Below are positions 26,417-35,658 of a DNA stretch of 64,000 nt, one piece after another. Made by a program: the position numbers and the translations under genes. Position 1 is the first letter of the stretch; each line of letters starts with the position of its first letter. The stretch spans positions 2,542,501 to 2,606,500 of the forward strand of contig NZ_CP040094.1 of the NCBI RefSeq assembly GCF_013343235.1. The letters are read 5' to 3'. Under the pieces are notes generated by a model, which saw nothing but the letters and a program-made list of their open reading frames with translations, had not been told where the DNA came from and ran no database searches. This DNA comes from Nostoc sp. TCL240-02 (GTDB lineage Bacteria > Cyanobacteriota > Cyanobacteriia > Cyanobacteriales > Nostocaceae).

Positions 26417-27222
26417 GAATCCGCTTTGATTTCTGTTCGCGCAGCCTGGCGTAGCCATAGTTACTTGGTTCAACTAGTAATAGACAATAAGCAATGCGAA
26501 AAGAGCCTTTTTGGGTTGGACTAAGTTTTTCAAAATATAGAATATAAGTTCTAGATAGGTCTGTAATTAGAGAGAATGAATAATTTTTATTGATAATTAA
26601 TCATCAGTTAGTCTGATTGGCTTAAAAATTTCATTTCTCAGTATTGGACTATAACTCAGTAATAGCCAGAACCAAATTTTTACAACCTATAGACTTTCTC
26701 GCGTCCATAAACATAAAAACAAACCAGAATTCAGAAGGAATAATTAGGTAGCAGTATGAAAGCTACTTAATTATTCTTTGTAAATATTTAGTTTGATTAT
26801 ATTTCTATAAAATCACTGCTTACTTATGACGAATAATGCTTTTATTCTTTTGAGATAAAATTCTTTAATATTCACAAATATATATATTAAATTCTGTCCG
26901 CTACGTACTTTTTCTGAGGTTAATAGATAAAGATTGAATCAAAATTAGATAAATACAAAAAGTTGTATTTATAGCAGTCCTATTTGAGTTGTGAAATATT
27001 GATTATGACAAAGGGGTTAGGGCTAGTCTCTAGTCTTTTCTATGTCAGGAATTACAAATTTAAAACCTAAAACCTAGTTAGCGCACTCCCACTAGATCCC
27101 TTTTTTTAAGGGAATTGGGGAATCTTTTGTGCGTAATTCCTGCATGTCTTTGTTCATGAATTACTTAGGATTTGTATATCTAATTTGTCTACATTCTTAA
27201 AACTTTTTAAAGGGTAATTATC
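26417..27222. other. 806-bp gap inside the chemotaxis-like cluster
   Basis: No coding frame was found. It holds a nested inverted repeat: CAGGAATTAC (27046-27055) with GTAATTCCTG (27133-27142), and inside it GCGCAC/GTGCG arms around CCCTTTTTTTAAGGG. There is also a GCGCAGCC-TGGCGTAGCC repeat fragment near 26440. The rest is AT-rich. Confidence 0.5.
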
Positions 27223-27585
27223 ATGAATACTATTTTAGTTGTTGAAGATGGCTTAACAGATATGGAAATAATCAGCCGTTACTTGCAACAGGCAGGTTAT
27301 TCTGTAATTAGTGCCACCAGCAGCGAAGAGGCTCAAGACAAAATAGACAAAAACAAGCCAGACCTCATATTTCTGGATGTAATTTTACCAGGAAAAAGTG
27401 GCTTTGAAATTTGCCGAGAACTGAAAAATAATCCCAATACTAGCAAAATACCTGTGGTCTTTTGCTCTACCAAAAATAGTGATGTAGATAAAATTTGGGG
27501 TAATATGTTGGGCGCTGATGGTTATTTATCGAAACCAATCGATCGAGAGGAATTAGTGGTGATTTTAAAGCGATTAATTCATTAA
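27223..27585 (+). CDS. CheY-like single-domain response regulator
   Basis: A 120-residue stand-alone REC domain. Acidic pocket Glu8-Asp9 (ILVVEDG), phospho-acceptor Asp52 (IFLDVILPG), Thr/Ser switch region VVFCSTKNSD and conserved Lys in YLSKPIDRE. AAAGGG lies 8-9 nt before the ATG. It is second in the chemotaxis-like cluster, equivalent to PixH/TaxY/PilH position. It probably acts as phosphate sink or output for the CheA of the cluster. CheY family is certain; the specific target is unknown. Confidence 0.88.
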   Translation: MNTILVVEDGLTDMEIISRYLQQAGYSVISATSSEEAQDKIDKNKPDLIFLDVILPGKSGFEICRELKNNPNTSKIPVVFCSTKNSDVDKIWGNMLGADGYLSKPIDREELVVILKRLIH

Positions 27586-27713
27586 TTAGTAAAGTTTCAA
27601 TCAATAAGCTAACATTAAAATCCACTCTTTCTAATAGAGAACATCTGCAAGCTCGAATAATAAATGTAAATAGTGGCTAGAGATAAACAATCAAAAAAAA
27701 AGGATAAATAACT

Positions 27714-28187
27714 TTGGAAACTAAGGAAAAGTTTTTAAGTTTTAATTTGGGAGTAAAAGATACAGCTGTTATTCGGTTACAACACATCACAGAAGTTTTA
27801 CAAGTATCATTACCTGAAATATGTGGTGTTCCACAGATGTCTAGTAGCGTATTGGGTATTTACAACTGGCGTGGTGAGATGCTTTGGTTAGTAGATTTAG
27901 AGGCAATGTTAGGTTATCCACCAATTTCCCAAGGAGCAAACTTAATTTCACGAATGATGGCGATTGTTTTAGAAAACAATGGTAAGTATTTAGGACTATT
28001 GGTGAAACAGTTGATAGATATTGAATGGCTTGATATTCAGGAAATGAAACCTCCAAGTACTGAACTATTTTATCCTAAAATATCACCTTTTTTGCAGGGA
28101 TACTTTATTAATGATTCCGAGGATATGATTTTTAATTTGGATGCTATAACGATTATCCAAGCTCCCATCTGGAAAATTCATAATTGA
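27714..28187 (+). CDS. CheW-like adaptor protein
   Basis: A 157-residue protein with a CheW fold: FNLGVKDTAVIRLQHITEVLQV at the start, GVPQMSSSVLGIYNWRGEMLWLVDLEAMLGY (the classic strand-turn with RG), then LENNGKYLGLLVKQLIDIEWL. CheW bridges chemoreceptors and CheA. The start is a TTG at 27714 with AGGATA upstream. It lies 128 bp after the CheY-like gene and just before the MCP gene. The C-terminal CheW part looks a little shorter than usual but the core is complete. Confidence 0.82.
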   Translation: METKEKFLSFNLGVKDTAVIRLQHITEVLQVSLPEICGVPQMSSSVLGIYNWRGEMLWLVDLEAMLGYPPISQGANLISRMMAIVLENNGKYLGLLVKQLIDIEWLDIQEMKPPSTELFYPKISPFLQGYFINDSEDMIFNLDAITIIQAPIWKIHN

Positions 28188-28313
28188 GAATTTGAAAATA
28201 AGTGATTGGGCATAATTATTTAATAATTTTTAATGCCTAACAAGCGAATAATAGTTCATCATTACCTGACAAATATCCACTTATTATCCATAACAAAACT
28301 TGAGGTTAATCGA

Positions 28314-31300
28314 ATGACATTCTTGTATAGCAATAGCCATGAAAATGAGCATGTAATATCTGAAGTAGAAAATTTGAATGGGAACGCTAATATAGCAAAT
28401 ATTGCTAGTCATGAAATATCTTTATTAAATGCGATCGCTCAGGAATTTAAAACTTGGCGACGACAGTTGCAAGACATCGCAACTCATCTGCATCAAACAC
28501 CAGATATTGATACACTGCTCAAAATTACTGTAACGCAAATTAGAGAAAAGATTGGGTGCGATCGCGCCTTAATCTATCAGTTCACTTCCCTTGATTCAGG
28601 TAATGTTTTAGCAGAATCTCGAACATTAGGTTGGACACCGACTCTAGGCGAAAATATTCCTGGAATTATTTTTGGTTTATATACCAACCAAGACTATATC
28701 GAACCTGTAGTTATTGATGATATCAATCAGATTCAACTTACCGCTTATCAAAAGCAACTACTAGATAAATTTCAAATCAAAGCTAGTTTGAGTTTACCGA
28801 TAGTAGTAGAAGGTAAAGTCTGGGGATTATTGGCAGTAAATAATTGCTATTCAACGCGACAGTGGCAAGAAACAGAAATTAGTCTGCTATCTCAAGTTAC
28901 AACAGAACTGCTCTACAAATTACAGAGTTTTGAATTCAAAAGAGAAGAACAACAGCGAATACTAGCAAAAAAATCTGTAGCTAAAGTCATCGACAAAATT
29001 CTGCGGGCATCGAATGTCGAGAAGATTTTTCAAACAACTACTCAAGAAGTACGTCAATTACTAAAATGCGATCGCGTCGGTGTCTATCGCTTTAAACCTG
29101 ACTGGAGTGGCGAGTTTGTCGCTGAGTCAGTTGGTAATGGCTGGATAAAGATGGTCAGCCCTGATTTTTATATGGTCTGGGAAGATAGCCACTTGCAAGA
29201 CACCCAGGGAGGACGTTATGCCAAGGGTGAAAGCTTTGTCGCTAAAGACATCTATAAAATGGGTCATGCTCAATGCCACATTGAGATTTTAGAGCAGTAT
29301 GAAATGAAGGCTTACATCATTGCACCTATATTTTCTGGAGAGAAATTATGGGGCTTGCTGGGAGCTTATCAAAATTCTGGGCCTCGTGATTGGCAACCTT
29401 GGGAAGAAAGCTTTGTCACCCAAATTGGACTGCAATTTGGTGTGGCTATCTCGCAAGGTGAATATCTCGAACAAATGCATAAGAAATCTCAACAACTAGC
29501 TCAAATAGTTGAACAAGAAAAAGCTTTTACTAAGATAGTAGGACGCATCCGGCAATCTTTAGATGTAGATAGCATCTTCAAAACAACTACTCAAGAAGTG
29601 CGTCAATCATTACGATGCGATCGCGTCGCCGTCTATCGCTTTAACCCTGACTGGGGCGGTGAATTTGTGGCTGAGTCTGTGGGTACTGGTTGGACAAAAC
29701 TGGTAGGTCCTGATATTAAAACCGTTTTAGACGATACTTACTTGCAAGATACTAAGGGAGGTAGGTATGTCAAAGGTGAAAACTTTATCGTTAACGATAT
29801 CTATGAAGTAGGGCTTGCTCCCTGCCATATTGAGATTTTAGAGCAGTTTGAAGCCAGAGCTTATATAATTGTTCCTATATTCTTTGGGGATAAATTGTGG
29901 GGTTTGCTGGCAGCTTATCAAAATTCTAGCCCACGTGAATGGCAAACCTGGGAAGTGACTTTTTTGGTTCAGACTAGCTTGCAATTTAGCCTAGCTAAAT
30001 CACAGATAGATTATTTTGAATTAGTGCGGTTGAAATCTGAAAAACTAGCTCAGATAGCAGAACAAGAGAAAGCTGTCACCAAGATCAGTAACCGCATCCG
30101 GCAGTCTTTAGATGTAGAAGAAATCTTCAAAACAACCACTCAAGAAGTAAGGCAATTACTGCGATGCGATCGCGTTGCCGTCTATCGATTCAACCCTAAT
30201 TGGACTGGCGAATTTGTAGCGGAATCAGTAGGTCATACTTGGGTAAAACTAGTAGGTCCCGATATCAAAACCGTCTGGGAAGATACCCACTTGCAAGAAA
30301 CTCAGGGAGGTCGATATAGCCAAGATGAAAGCTTTGTTGTAAATGACATTTATCAGGTAGGTCATTCTCCTTGCCACATTGAAATTTTAGAGCAATTTGA
30401 AGTCAAAGCTTATGTAATTGTTCCTGTATTTGCTGGGGAACAATTGTGGGGATTGCTCGGAGCTTATCAAAACTCTGGAACTCGTGATTGGGAAGAATCA
30501 GAAGTCACGTTGTTAGCACGCATTGGGAACCAGTTAGGACTGGCATTACAACATACCGAATATTTGCAGCAGGTACAAGGACAGTCAGCAAAATTAGCAG
30601 AAGCAGCAACACGAGAAAAGGCAGCCAAGGAGTTACTACAACAACGATCTATTCAACTCTTAACAGCCCTTAGACCCGCCCTTAACGGTGACTTAACAGT
30701 ACGCGCACCCATTACAGAAGACGAACTAGGCACGATCGCTGATGCTTACAATAATACCCTGCAAGCGCTGCGGCAAATAGTTCTTCAAGTACAAGGGGCT
30801 GCTCAACAAGTTGCTCAAACTTCTACCAAAAGCGAAGCTTCACTGGCGGGACTGACTAATCTGGCGCAACAACAATCTGAGGAAATTACCGCAGCATTAG
30901 GCGAAATTCAACAGATGGTGGACTCTACTCAAGCTGTGGTGGCGAATGCAGAGTTAGTGCAAGTTGCGGTGCAACAAGCCAATGAAACTGTAGAGTCTGG
31001 CGATACAGCGATGAATCTGACTGTACAAGCAATCCAAGGAATTCGTGAAACCGTTGCTCAAACTAGCAAAAAGATTAAACGCCTCAGTGAATCTTCGCAA
31101 AAAATCTCCAAAGTAGTTAATTTGATTGGTAATTTTGCTACACAGACAAACGTGCTGGCTTTGAATGCAGCCATTGAAGCCACCCGTGCCGGTGAATATG
31201 GCAAAGGCTTTGCAGTGGTAGCTGATGAAGTCCGTTCTTTATCTCGCCAGTCGGCAGCAGCAACCATCGAAATAGAAAAATTAGTCCAGGATATTCAAGC

Positions 31301-31622
31301 AGAAACCGGAGAAGTAGCAGTAGCAATGGAAACTGGTATTCAGCAGGTGGTAGAAGGGACAAATCTTGTCAATGATACTCGGCAAAACTTAAATGCGATC
31401 GTTTCTGCAACTGCCGAAATTAGTCAGCTAATTGAGCGGATTACCGCAGCGACTCAAAAACAAATGACCCAATCTGTAACAGTTACAAAATCAATGCAAG
31501 ATGTAGCAGAAATTGCTAATAAAACTTTTGCTGAATCTCAAGAAATTGCTACTGTGTTTCAAGATTTATCAGGAATGGCACAAGAACTATTAACAACTGC
31601 TAGCAAGTTTAAAGTCAAATAA
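28314..31622 (+). CDS. soluble MCP with four GAF domains (cyanobacteriochrome candidate)
   Basis: Chemoreceptor-like signalling protein without transmembrane helices. Numbering here is from the longer frame start at 28233; the ATG at 28314 with GAGGT upstream is preferred and makes about 1102 residues. Four GAF domains lie at about 85-235, 260-405, 443-588 and 626-772. The last three share the segment (H/L)-x-x-CHIEILEQ(F/Y), with Cys348-His349, Cys531-His532 and Cys714-His715, the Cys-His pair that carries bilin in cyanobacteriochromes. The first GAF lacks it. A HAMP-like segment (about 809-855) and an MCP signalling hairpin (TNVLALNAAIEATRAGEYGKGFAVVADEVR) follow. It probably senses light and controls the CheA of the cluster. 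The three Cys GAFs are exactly 183 residues apart. Confidence 0.87.
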   Translation: MTFLYSNSHENEHVISEVENLNGNANIANIASHEISLLNAIAQEFKTWRRQLQDIATHLHQTPDIDTLLKITVTQIREKIGCDRALIYQFTSLDSGNVLAESRTLGWTPTLGENIPGIIFGLYTNQDYIEPVVIDDINQIQLTAYQKQLLDKFQIKASLSLPIVVEGKVWGLLAVNNCYSTRQWQETEISLLSQVTTELLYKLQSFEFKREEQQRILAKKSVAKVIDKILRASNVEKIFQTTTQEVRQLLKCDRVGVYRFKPDWSGEFVAESVGNGWIKMVSPDFYMVWEDSHLQDTQGGRYAKGESFVAKDIYKMGHAQCHIEILEQYEMKAYIIAPIFSGEKLWGLLGAYQNSGPRDWQPWEESFVTQIGLQFGVAISQGEYLEQMHKKSQQLAQIVEQEKAFTKIVGRIRQSLDVDSIFKTTTQEVRQSLRCDRVAVYRFNPDWGGEFVAESVGTGWTKLVGPDIKTVLDDTYLQDTKGGRYVKGENFIVNDIYEVGLAPCHIEILEQFEARAYIIVPIFFGDKLWGLLAAYQNSSPREWQTWEVTFLVQTSLQFSLAKSQIDYFELVRLKSEKLAQIAEQEKAVTKISNRIRQSLDVEEIFKTTTQEVRQLLRCDRVAVYRFNPNWTGEFVAESVGHTWVKLVGPDIKTVWEDTHLQETQGGRYSQDESFVVNDIYQVGHSPCHIEILEQFEVKAYVIVPVFAGEQLWGLLGAYQNSGTRDWEESEVTLLARIGNQLGLALQHTEYLQQVQGQSAKLAEAATREKAAKELLQQRSIQLLTALRPALNGDLTVRAPITEDELGTIADAYNNTLQALRQIVLQVQGAAQQVAQTSTKSEASLAGLTNLAQQQSEEITAALGEIQQMVDSTQAVVANAELVQVAVQQANETVESGDTAMNLTVQAIQGIRETVAQTSKKIKRLSESSQKISKVVNLIGNFATQTNVLALNAAIEATRAGEYGKGFAVVADEVRSLSRQSAAATIEIEKLVQDIQAETGEVAVAMETGIQQVVEGTNLVNDTRQNLNAIVSATAEISQLIERITAATQKQMTQSVTVTKSMQDVAEIANKTFAESQEIATVFQDLSGMAQELLTTASKFKVK

Positions 31623-31639
31623 GTTTTAGATTTTGGATT

Positions 31640-32000
31640 ATGAGTGAGGAGGATTTTAAGCGTAGAAAAAGCAGCTAGCATTGCGAGTAATCCGCTTACT
31701 ACAAGCCCTTTCAATAAACCGAACGGCAGATGTAATTGGCAAGCAGCTAATCAGTTCAGCAACATCTGTGAAAGCTAATTATCAGCTTGTCGTGGGGAGT
31801 CAACTGACGATGTCATTACTAAACTCATCTTGGTAGAGGAAGAAGCCGATGAAAGTCTTTATTGGATGGAACTTATTGTTGAAATTGGTTTATTAATACT
31901 AGAAAAACTAAGCAATTTGATGTCAGAAAACATTGAAATTTTGGCATCAAATTGCATCAATAAAAACTTTACGTAAAAAATCCAAAATCCAAAATATAAA
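31640..32000 (+). pseudogene. decayed four-helix-bundle (23S rRNA IVP-type) protein gene
   Basis: Read in three frames this gap encodes pieces of a four-helix-bundle protein family. MSEEDFKRR starts at the ATG at 31640. ALRVIRLLQAL-INRTADVIGKQLISSATSVKANY follows after a frame change near 31665. STDDVITKLILVEEEADESLYWMELIVEIGL is in another frame after about 31800, and ASIKTLRKKSKIQN follows a further shift near 31950. At least three frameshifts are needed, so it is dead. It runs up to the start of the CheA gene and was probably inserted between the MCP and CheA genes. Confidence 0.72.
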
Positions 32001-32002
32001 GT

Positions 32003-35000
32003 ATGATTACGGATAACGAAATTCGCGAACAAGGATACATTTACTTTCTAGCTGAAGCCCCAGAATTAGTACAGATTATTGAACAAGAATTATTTAGCTT
32101 ATCAGAAGGTTATAGCACTGCTAAAGTTCATAACTTAATGCGGGCTACTCATACACTTAAAGGTGGCGCTGCTAATGTTGGGCTAGAAGTAATTAAGATG
32201 ATAGCCCATTTTTTAGAAGATGTATTTAAGGCTTTATATAACCCAACTGTAGTAATTGATGCCGAGCTACAAACACTTTTATTGCAAGCTTATGAGTGTC
32301 TTAGCATAGCATTAAATACTGAGCTAATAGGCAGCACGGTGAATGATGAAGAACTAATAAATCGCGCAACTTCAGTGTTTTCACAATTACAAGAAAAGCT
32401 AGGTGATGCATTTGGTGATGAGGCTCATATTCCCACTTCTGAGGAATTGGGATTTGATATTGTCCAGTCAGTTTTTGAGGTGGGAGTAGAGCAACGTCTA
32501 AACAGTATTGCTGAAGCTGTTAACAATCCACCAAATAATAACGAATTTATTGAATTATTACAGTCCCAAGCTGAGGTATTTTTCGGTTTAGCAGAATCTC
32601 TAAATTTGCCTGGATTGGGAAAAATTTCTCAAACAATTTTATCAGCGCTGCAAGCAAATCCCACTCAGGTACAGCAAATCGCTGAAATTGCCCTTGCAGA
32701 TTTGCAACAAGCACAAAAATTAGTATTAGAAGGCGATCGCACATCTGGTGGAGAGACTTCTCTAGCCTTGCGAAAATTCACGATAGTGGCAAATAATGAG
32801 TTACCTGAAAAATTACAATATAATTCATCTACTGACATATTTTTTATCAATGAAGAGCAATTTTACTACTTTCTCACTACATCCGATAACAATAAAAATG
32901 AATCTGTAAGTCCAACAACTGCCAAGTTTTATCTGAAAGTAATTAGCTATATTTTTGGTTGGTTTAATCATGAGATAAAAATATCAAAATCAGAGCTAAA
33001 TTTAGATTTACTTGTTCCCAGATTAGGAAAAGAAAATCTACTTGGTTATATTGAAAATTGGCTGAGAAAATTTATTGATTTTGTTCAAGATGAACAAGAT
33101 AGCCAAAGTCTTTGTATTTATAGACATGGGATAATTTTAATCATCTTATTTGCCGTCACAAAGTTTCAGAATTCTGTTAATAAATCTGACAGCTATATCT
33201 CGGTCATTAAAATATTACAAAACCGAATTCATAGATTAGCACAAGAATATAAAAGCTATCCTCCTGTTACTAACGAAGAGAAAAATTGGCTTGATATTCC
33301 CAAACTGCAAAAACTGTTAGTTTTTAAAGAAATATCTAAATCTGTATCTTCTCAAACTACTGATAATTTACTAGAGACAATATGGGGAGGAGAAGTTAGC
33401 CAAAACCTAACAGAGCTAGTGATGACAACCCCAAATTATGATTATTCAGAAAAAGTTGATTCATTAAGTCTAAATGAGCAGGTAGCTATAGGTGTTACTG
33501 AAACAGCCATTGAAGTTATGCCTGATTTAGCTACACAGATCAACAAAGAAATAGAAGATAAATCACAGTATGTTCAAACTAAAAACTTTCGCCAACCTTC
33601 ATTTATTCGAGTAGATACAGAGAGACTGCACCACCTCAATTATTTAGCTGGAGAATTACTGATTTACCAGAAACGACGTAGTTTGCAAGATGTACAAGTC
33701 AAGGAAATCATCGATCAATTAACACGGCAAATTACTAGACACCAAACAACTTTAAATGAATTACGTGATTTGCCATTACAAATACCAAATATTACCTCAC
33801 AACAAACGCAAAATTTTGCAGTTAAATTTGACTCTTTAGAAATGGATGTATATACAGAGTTCCATGCGACATTGCATGAAACAATAGAGGAAATACTGCA
33901 AATACAAGAAACCACAGAATCTCTTGAGTTGCTTGTGACACAGGCTGCTCAAATTAGTGATAAACAAGAAAATTTAACTCTTAATATTATAGAAAGCTTA
34001 GTAGAAGCACGAATGTTGCCTTTGGGCAATATCCTAAATCGTTTCCCCCAGATGGTAAATAAGTTTGGGAATGTTTATGCCAAACTTGTAGAATTAAAGC
34101 TTACTGGTACTGAAGTACTAGTAGATAAAGCGATCGCAGAAAAACTCTACGATCCATTGTTACATTTAGTACGTAATGCTTTTGACCACGGGATTGAAGC
34201 TCCGCAACTTCGCCGAGAGCTTGGGAAACCAGAACAAGGGCTAATAGAAATACGCGCCTATCATCAGGGTAGCCACACTATTATCGAAGTTCGGGATGAT
34301 GGTCAGGGATTGAATTTAGACAGAATTCGCACAAAAGCTGCTGAATTCTATCCTATACAAACTGAAGAAAAAACTAGAAGCTATGCTTCCAATCTGGTCG
34401 AACCTGAACTTTTGGACATGATATTTTTACCTGGATTTTCTACCGCTGGGAAAGTGACTGAAATCTCTGGGCGCGGTATGGGTTTAGATATTGTACGGAC
34501 TCAGATGAACGCACTTAATAGCTCAATTTCAGTTCAATCCTTACCCAACCAAGGAACAATATTCATACTCAAAATCCCTTTTTCTATGACTACAGAAAAA
34601 TTAATGCTAGTTCAAGCCAAAGGTGTTGTTTATGCCCTTCTTTTGGACAGTATCGAAAAAATATTAATTCCCTCCGAGCAGCAGATTAAAGAAATTGAAG
34701 GTCAAAAAGTCTTGCATTGGAACACAGACAGTGATGAGACTATGGTCAGCCTCCGTCAACTTTCAAAATTGATTCATTATAATAATTCATTCTTGAATCA
34801 TGCTGCTCCATACAACCCATCAAATACTGACGACCCAAGCATAGCGAAAAATCCAGTGATTTTGCTCCGACGAAATCAGGGAATGTTTGCTTTAGAAGTT
34901 GACCAAATAATTGGTGAACAAGAACTGGTAATCAGACCTTTAGGAAATGCGATCGCACCGCCAAAATATGTTTATGGTTGTAGTAGTTTACCCAATGGTA

Positions 35001-35632
35001 ATCTCATCTTAGTGATTGATGCTTCATTGCTGGTCAAGTCTAGCGATATCCAACAAACAACACTTGATATCATGGCGTTACCAGTAGCTTCTCCCTCAAA
35101 TAAAAAAGCTTTGGCGATATCGGGAGACAGTTTTGCATCTACACCATTACTTACTGCATCTACTTCCATAAAAACTATAGAAACCCAACTCCATTATTCT
35201 CAAGAGCCAGATTATAAATCACCAAAAGTTGTTTTAGTAGTAGATGACGCAATTAGTCTGCGCCAAACTATCTCTCTCACTCTACAAAAATCAGGCTATC
35301 AAGTAATACAAGCTCAAAATGGTGTAGAAGCTCTAGAAAAGTTGCAGTTACATCCAGAAATTCAAGTTATCGTCTCCGATTTAGAGATGCCACGAATGAA
35401 TGGTTTTGAGTTGTTGGGCAATTTCCGTCAATACCCCAAATTAGCAAAAATCCCTGTGGTGATTCTCACTTCTCGCAGCTCTGAAAAACATCGCCAACTT
35501 GCTCAAGAATTGGGTGCAAAAGCTTACTTAACTAAGCCTTATTTAGAAAATGAATTTCTTTCTACAATTAAGGGGTTAATTAACAGTAATGCAGATGATT
35601 TAAATGATTTGCTCATGATGGTAAATCATTAA
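32003..35632 (+). CDS. hybrid CheA-like histidine kinase (HPt-HATPase-CheW-REC)
   Basis: A 1209-residue kinase for the chemotaxis-like cluster. The N-terminal HPt has the phospho-His at 50 in ATHTLKGGAANVG. A dimerisation-like helix region precedes the kinase core, with the N box LLHLVRNAFDHGIEAP, G1 VRDDGQGL, the F/G2 region GFSTAGKVTEISGRGMGLDIV, then a CheW-like regulatory domain (about 875-1035). A C-terminal REC has VVDDAISLRQT, phospho-Asp in VSDLEMPRMNGFELLG and Lys in YLTKPY. This architecture (HPt, kinase, CheW, REC) is that of PixL/TaxAY1/HmpE-type CheA of cyanobacteria. About 550 residues between HPt and kinase are poorly conserved. A perfect hairpin follows the stop. Confidence 0.9.
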   Translation: MITDNEIREQGYIYFLAEAPELVQIIEQELFSLSEGYSTAKVHNLMRATHTLKGGAANVGLEVIKMIAHFLEDVFKALYNPTVVIDAELQTLLLQAYECLSIALNTELIGSTVNDEELINRATSVFSQLQEKLGDAFGDEAHIPTSEELGFDIVQSVFEVGVEQRLNSIAEAVNNPPNNNEFIELLQSQAEVFFGLAESLNLPGLGKISQTILSALQANPTQVQQIAEIALADLQQAQKLVLEGDRTSGGETSLALRKFTIVANNELPEKLQYNSSTDIFFINEEQFYYFLTTSDNNKNESVSPTTAKFYLKVISYIFGWFNHEIKISKSELNLDLLVPRLGKENLLGYIENWLRKFIDFVQDEQDSQSLCIYRHGIILIILFAVTKFQNSVNKSDSYISVIKILQNRIHRLAQEYKSYPPVTNEEKNWLDIPKLQKLLVFKEISKSVSSQTTDNLLETIWGGEVSQNLTELVMTTPNYDYSEKVDSLSLNEQVAIGVTETAIEVMPDLATQINKEIEDKSQYVQTKNFRQPSFIRVDTERLHHLNYLAGELLIYQKRRSLQDVQVKEIIDQLTRQITRHQTTLNELRDLPLQIPNITSQQTQNFAVKFDSLEMDVYTEFHATLHETIEEILQIQETTESLELLVTQAAQISDKQENLTLNIIESLVEARMLPLGNILNRFPQMVNKFGNVYAKLVELKLTGTEVLVDKAIAEKLYDPLLHLVRNAFDHGIEAPQLRRELGKPEQGLIEIRAYHQGSHTIIEVRDDGQGLNLDRIRTKAAEFYPIQTEEKTRSYASNLVEPELLDMIFLPGFSTAGKVTEISGRGMGLDIVRTQMNALNSSISVQSLPNQGTIFILKIPFSMTTEKLMLVQAKGVVYALLLDSIEKILIPSEQQIKEIEGQKVLHWNTDSDETMVSLRQLSKLIHYNNSFLNHAAPYNPSNTDDPSIAKNPVILLRRNQGMFALEVDQIIGEQELVIRPLGNAIAPPKYVYGCSSLPNGNLILVIDASLLVKSSDIQQTTLDIMALPVASPSNKKALAISGDSFASTPLLTASTSIKTIETQLHYSQEPDYKSPKVVLVVDDAISLRQTISLTLQKSGYQVIQAQNGVEALEKLQLHPEIQVIVSDLEMPRMNGFELLGNFRQYPKLAKIPVVILTSRSSEKHRQLAQELGAKAYLTKPYLENEFLSTIKGLINSNADDLNDLLMMVNH

Positions 35633-35633
35633 A

Positions 35634-35658
35634 AATCCGTAATTATTAATTACGGATT
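35634..35658. terminator. bidirectional terminator hairpin after the CheA gene
   Basis: Perfect 11-bp arms AATCCGTAATT and AATTACGGATT with a 3-nt loop, directly behind the CheA stop (35632) and overlapping the end of the convergent Uma2 gene. Confidence 0.7.

Noticed and set aside
26440..26460. GCGCAGCC-TGGCGTAGCC considered as tRNA or RNA gene
   Set aside because: No cloverleaf or TTCGAxTC arm; it matches the dispersed-repeat style.
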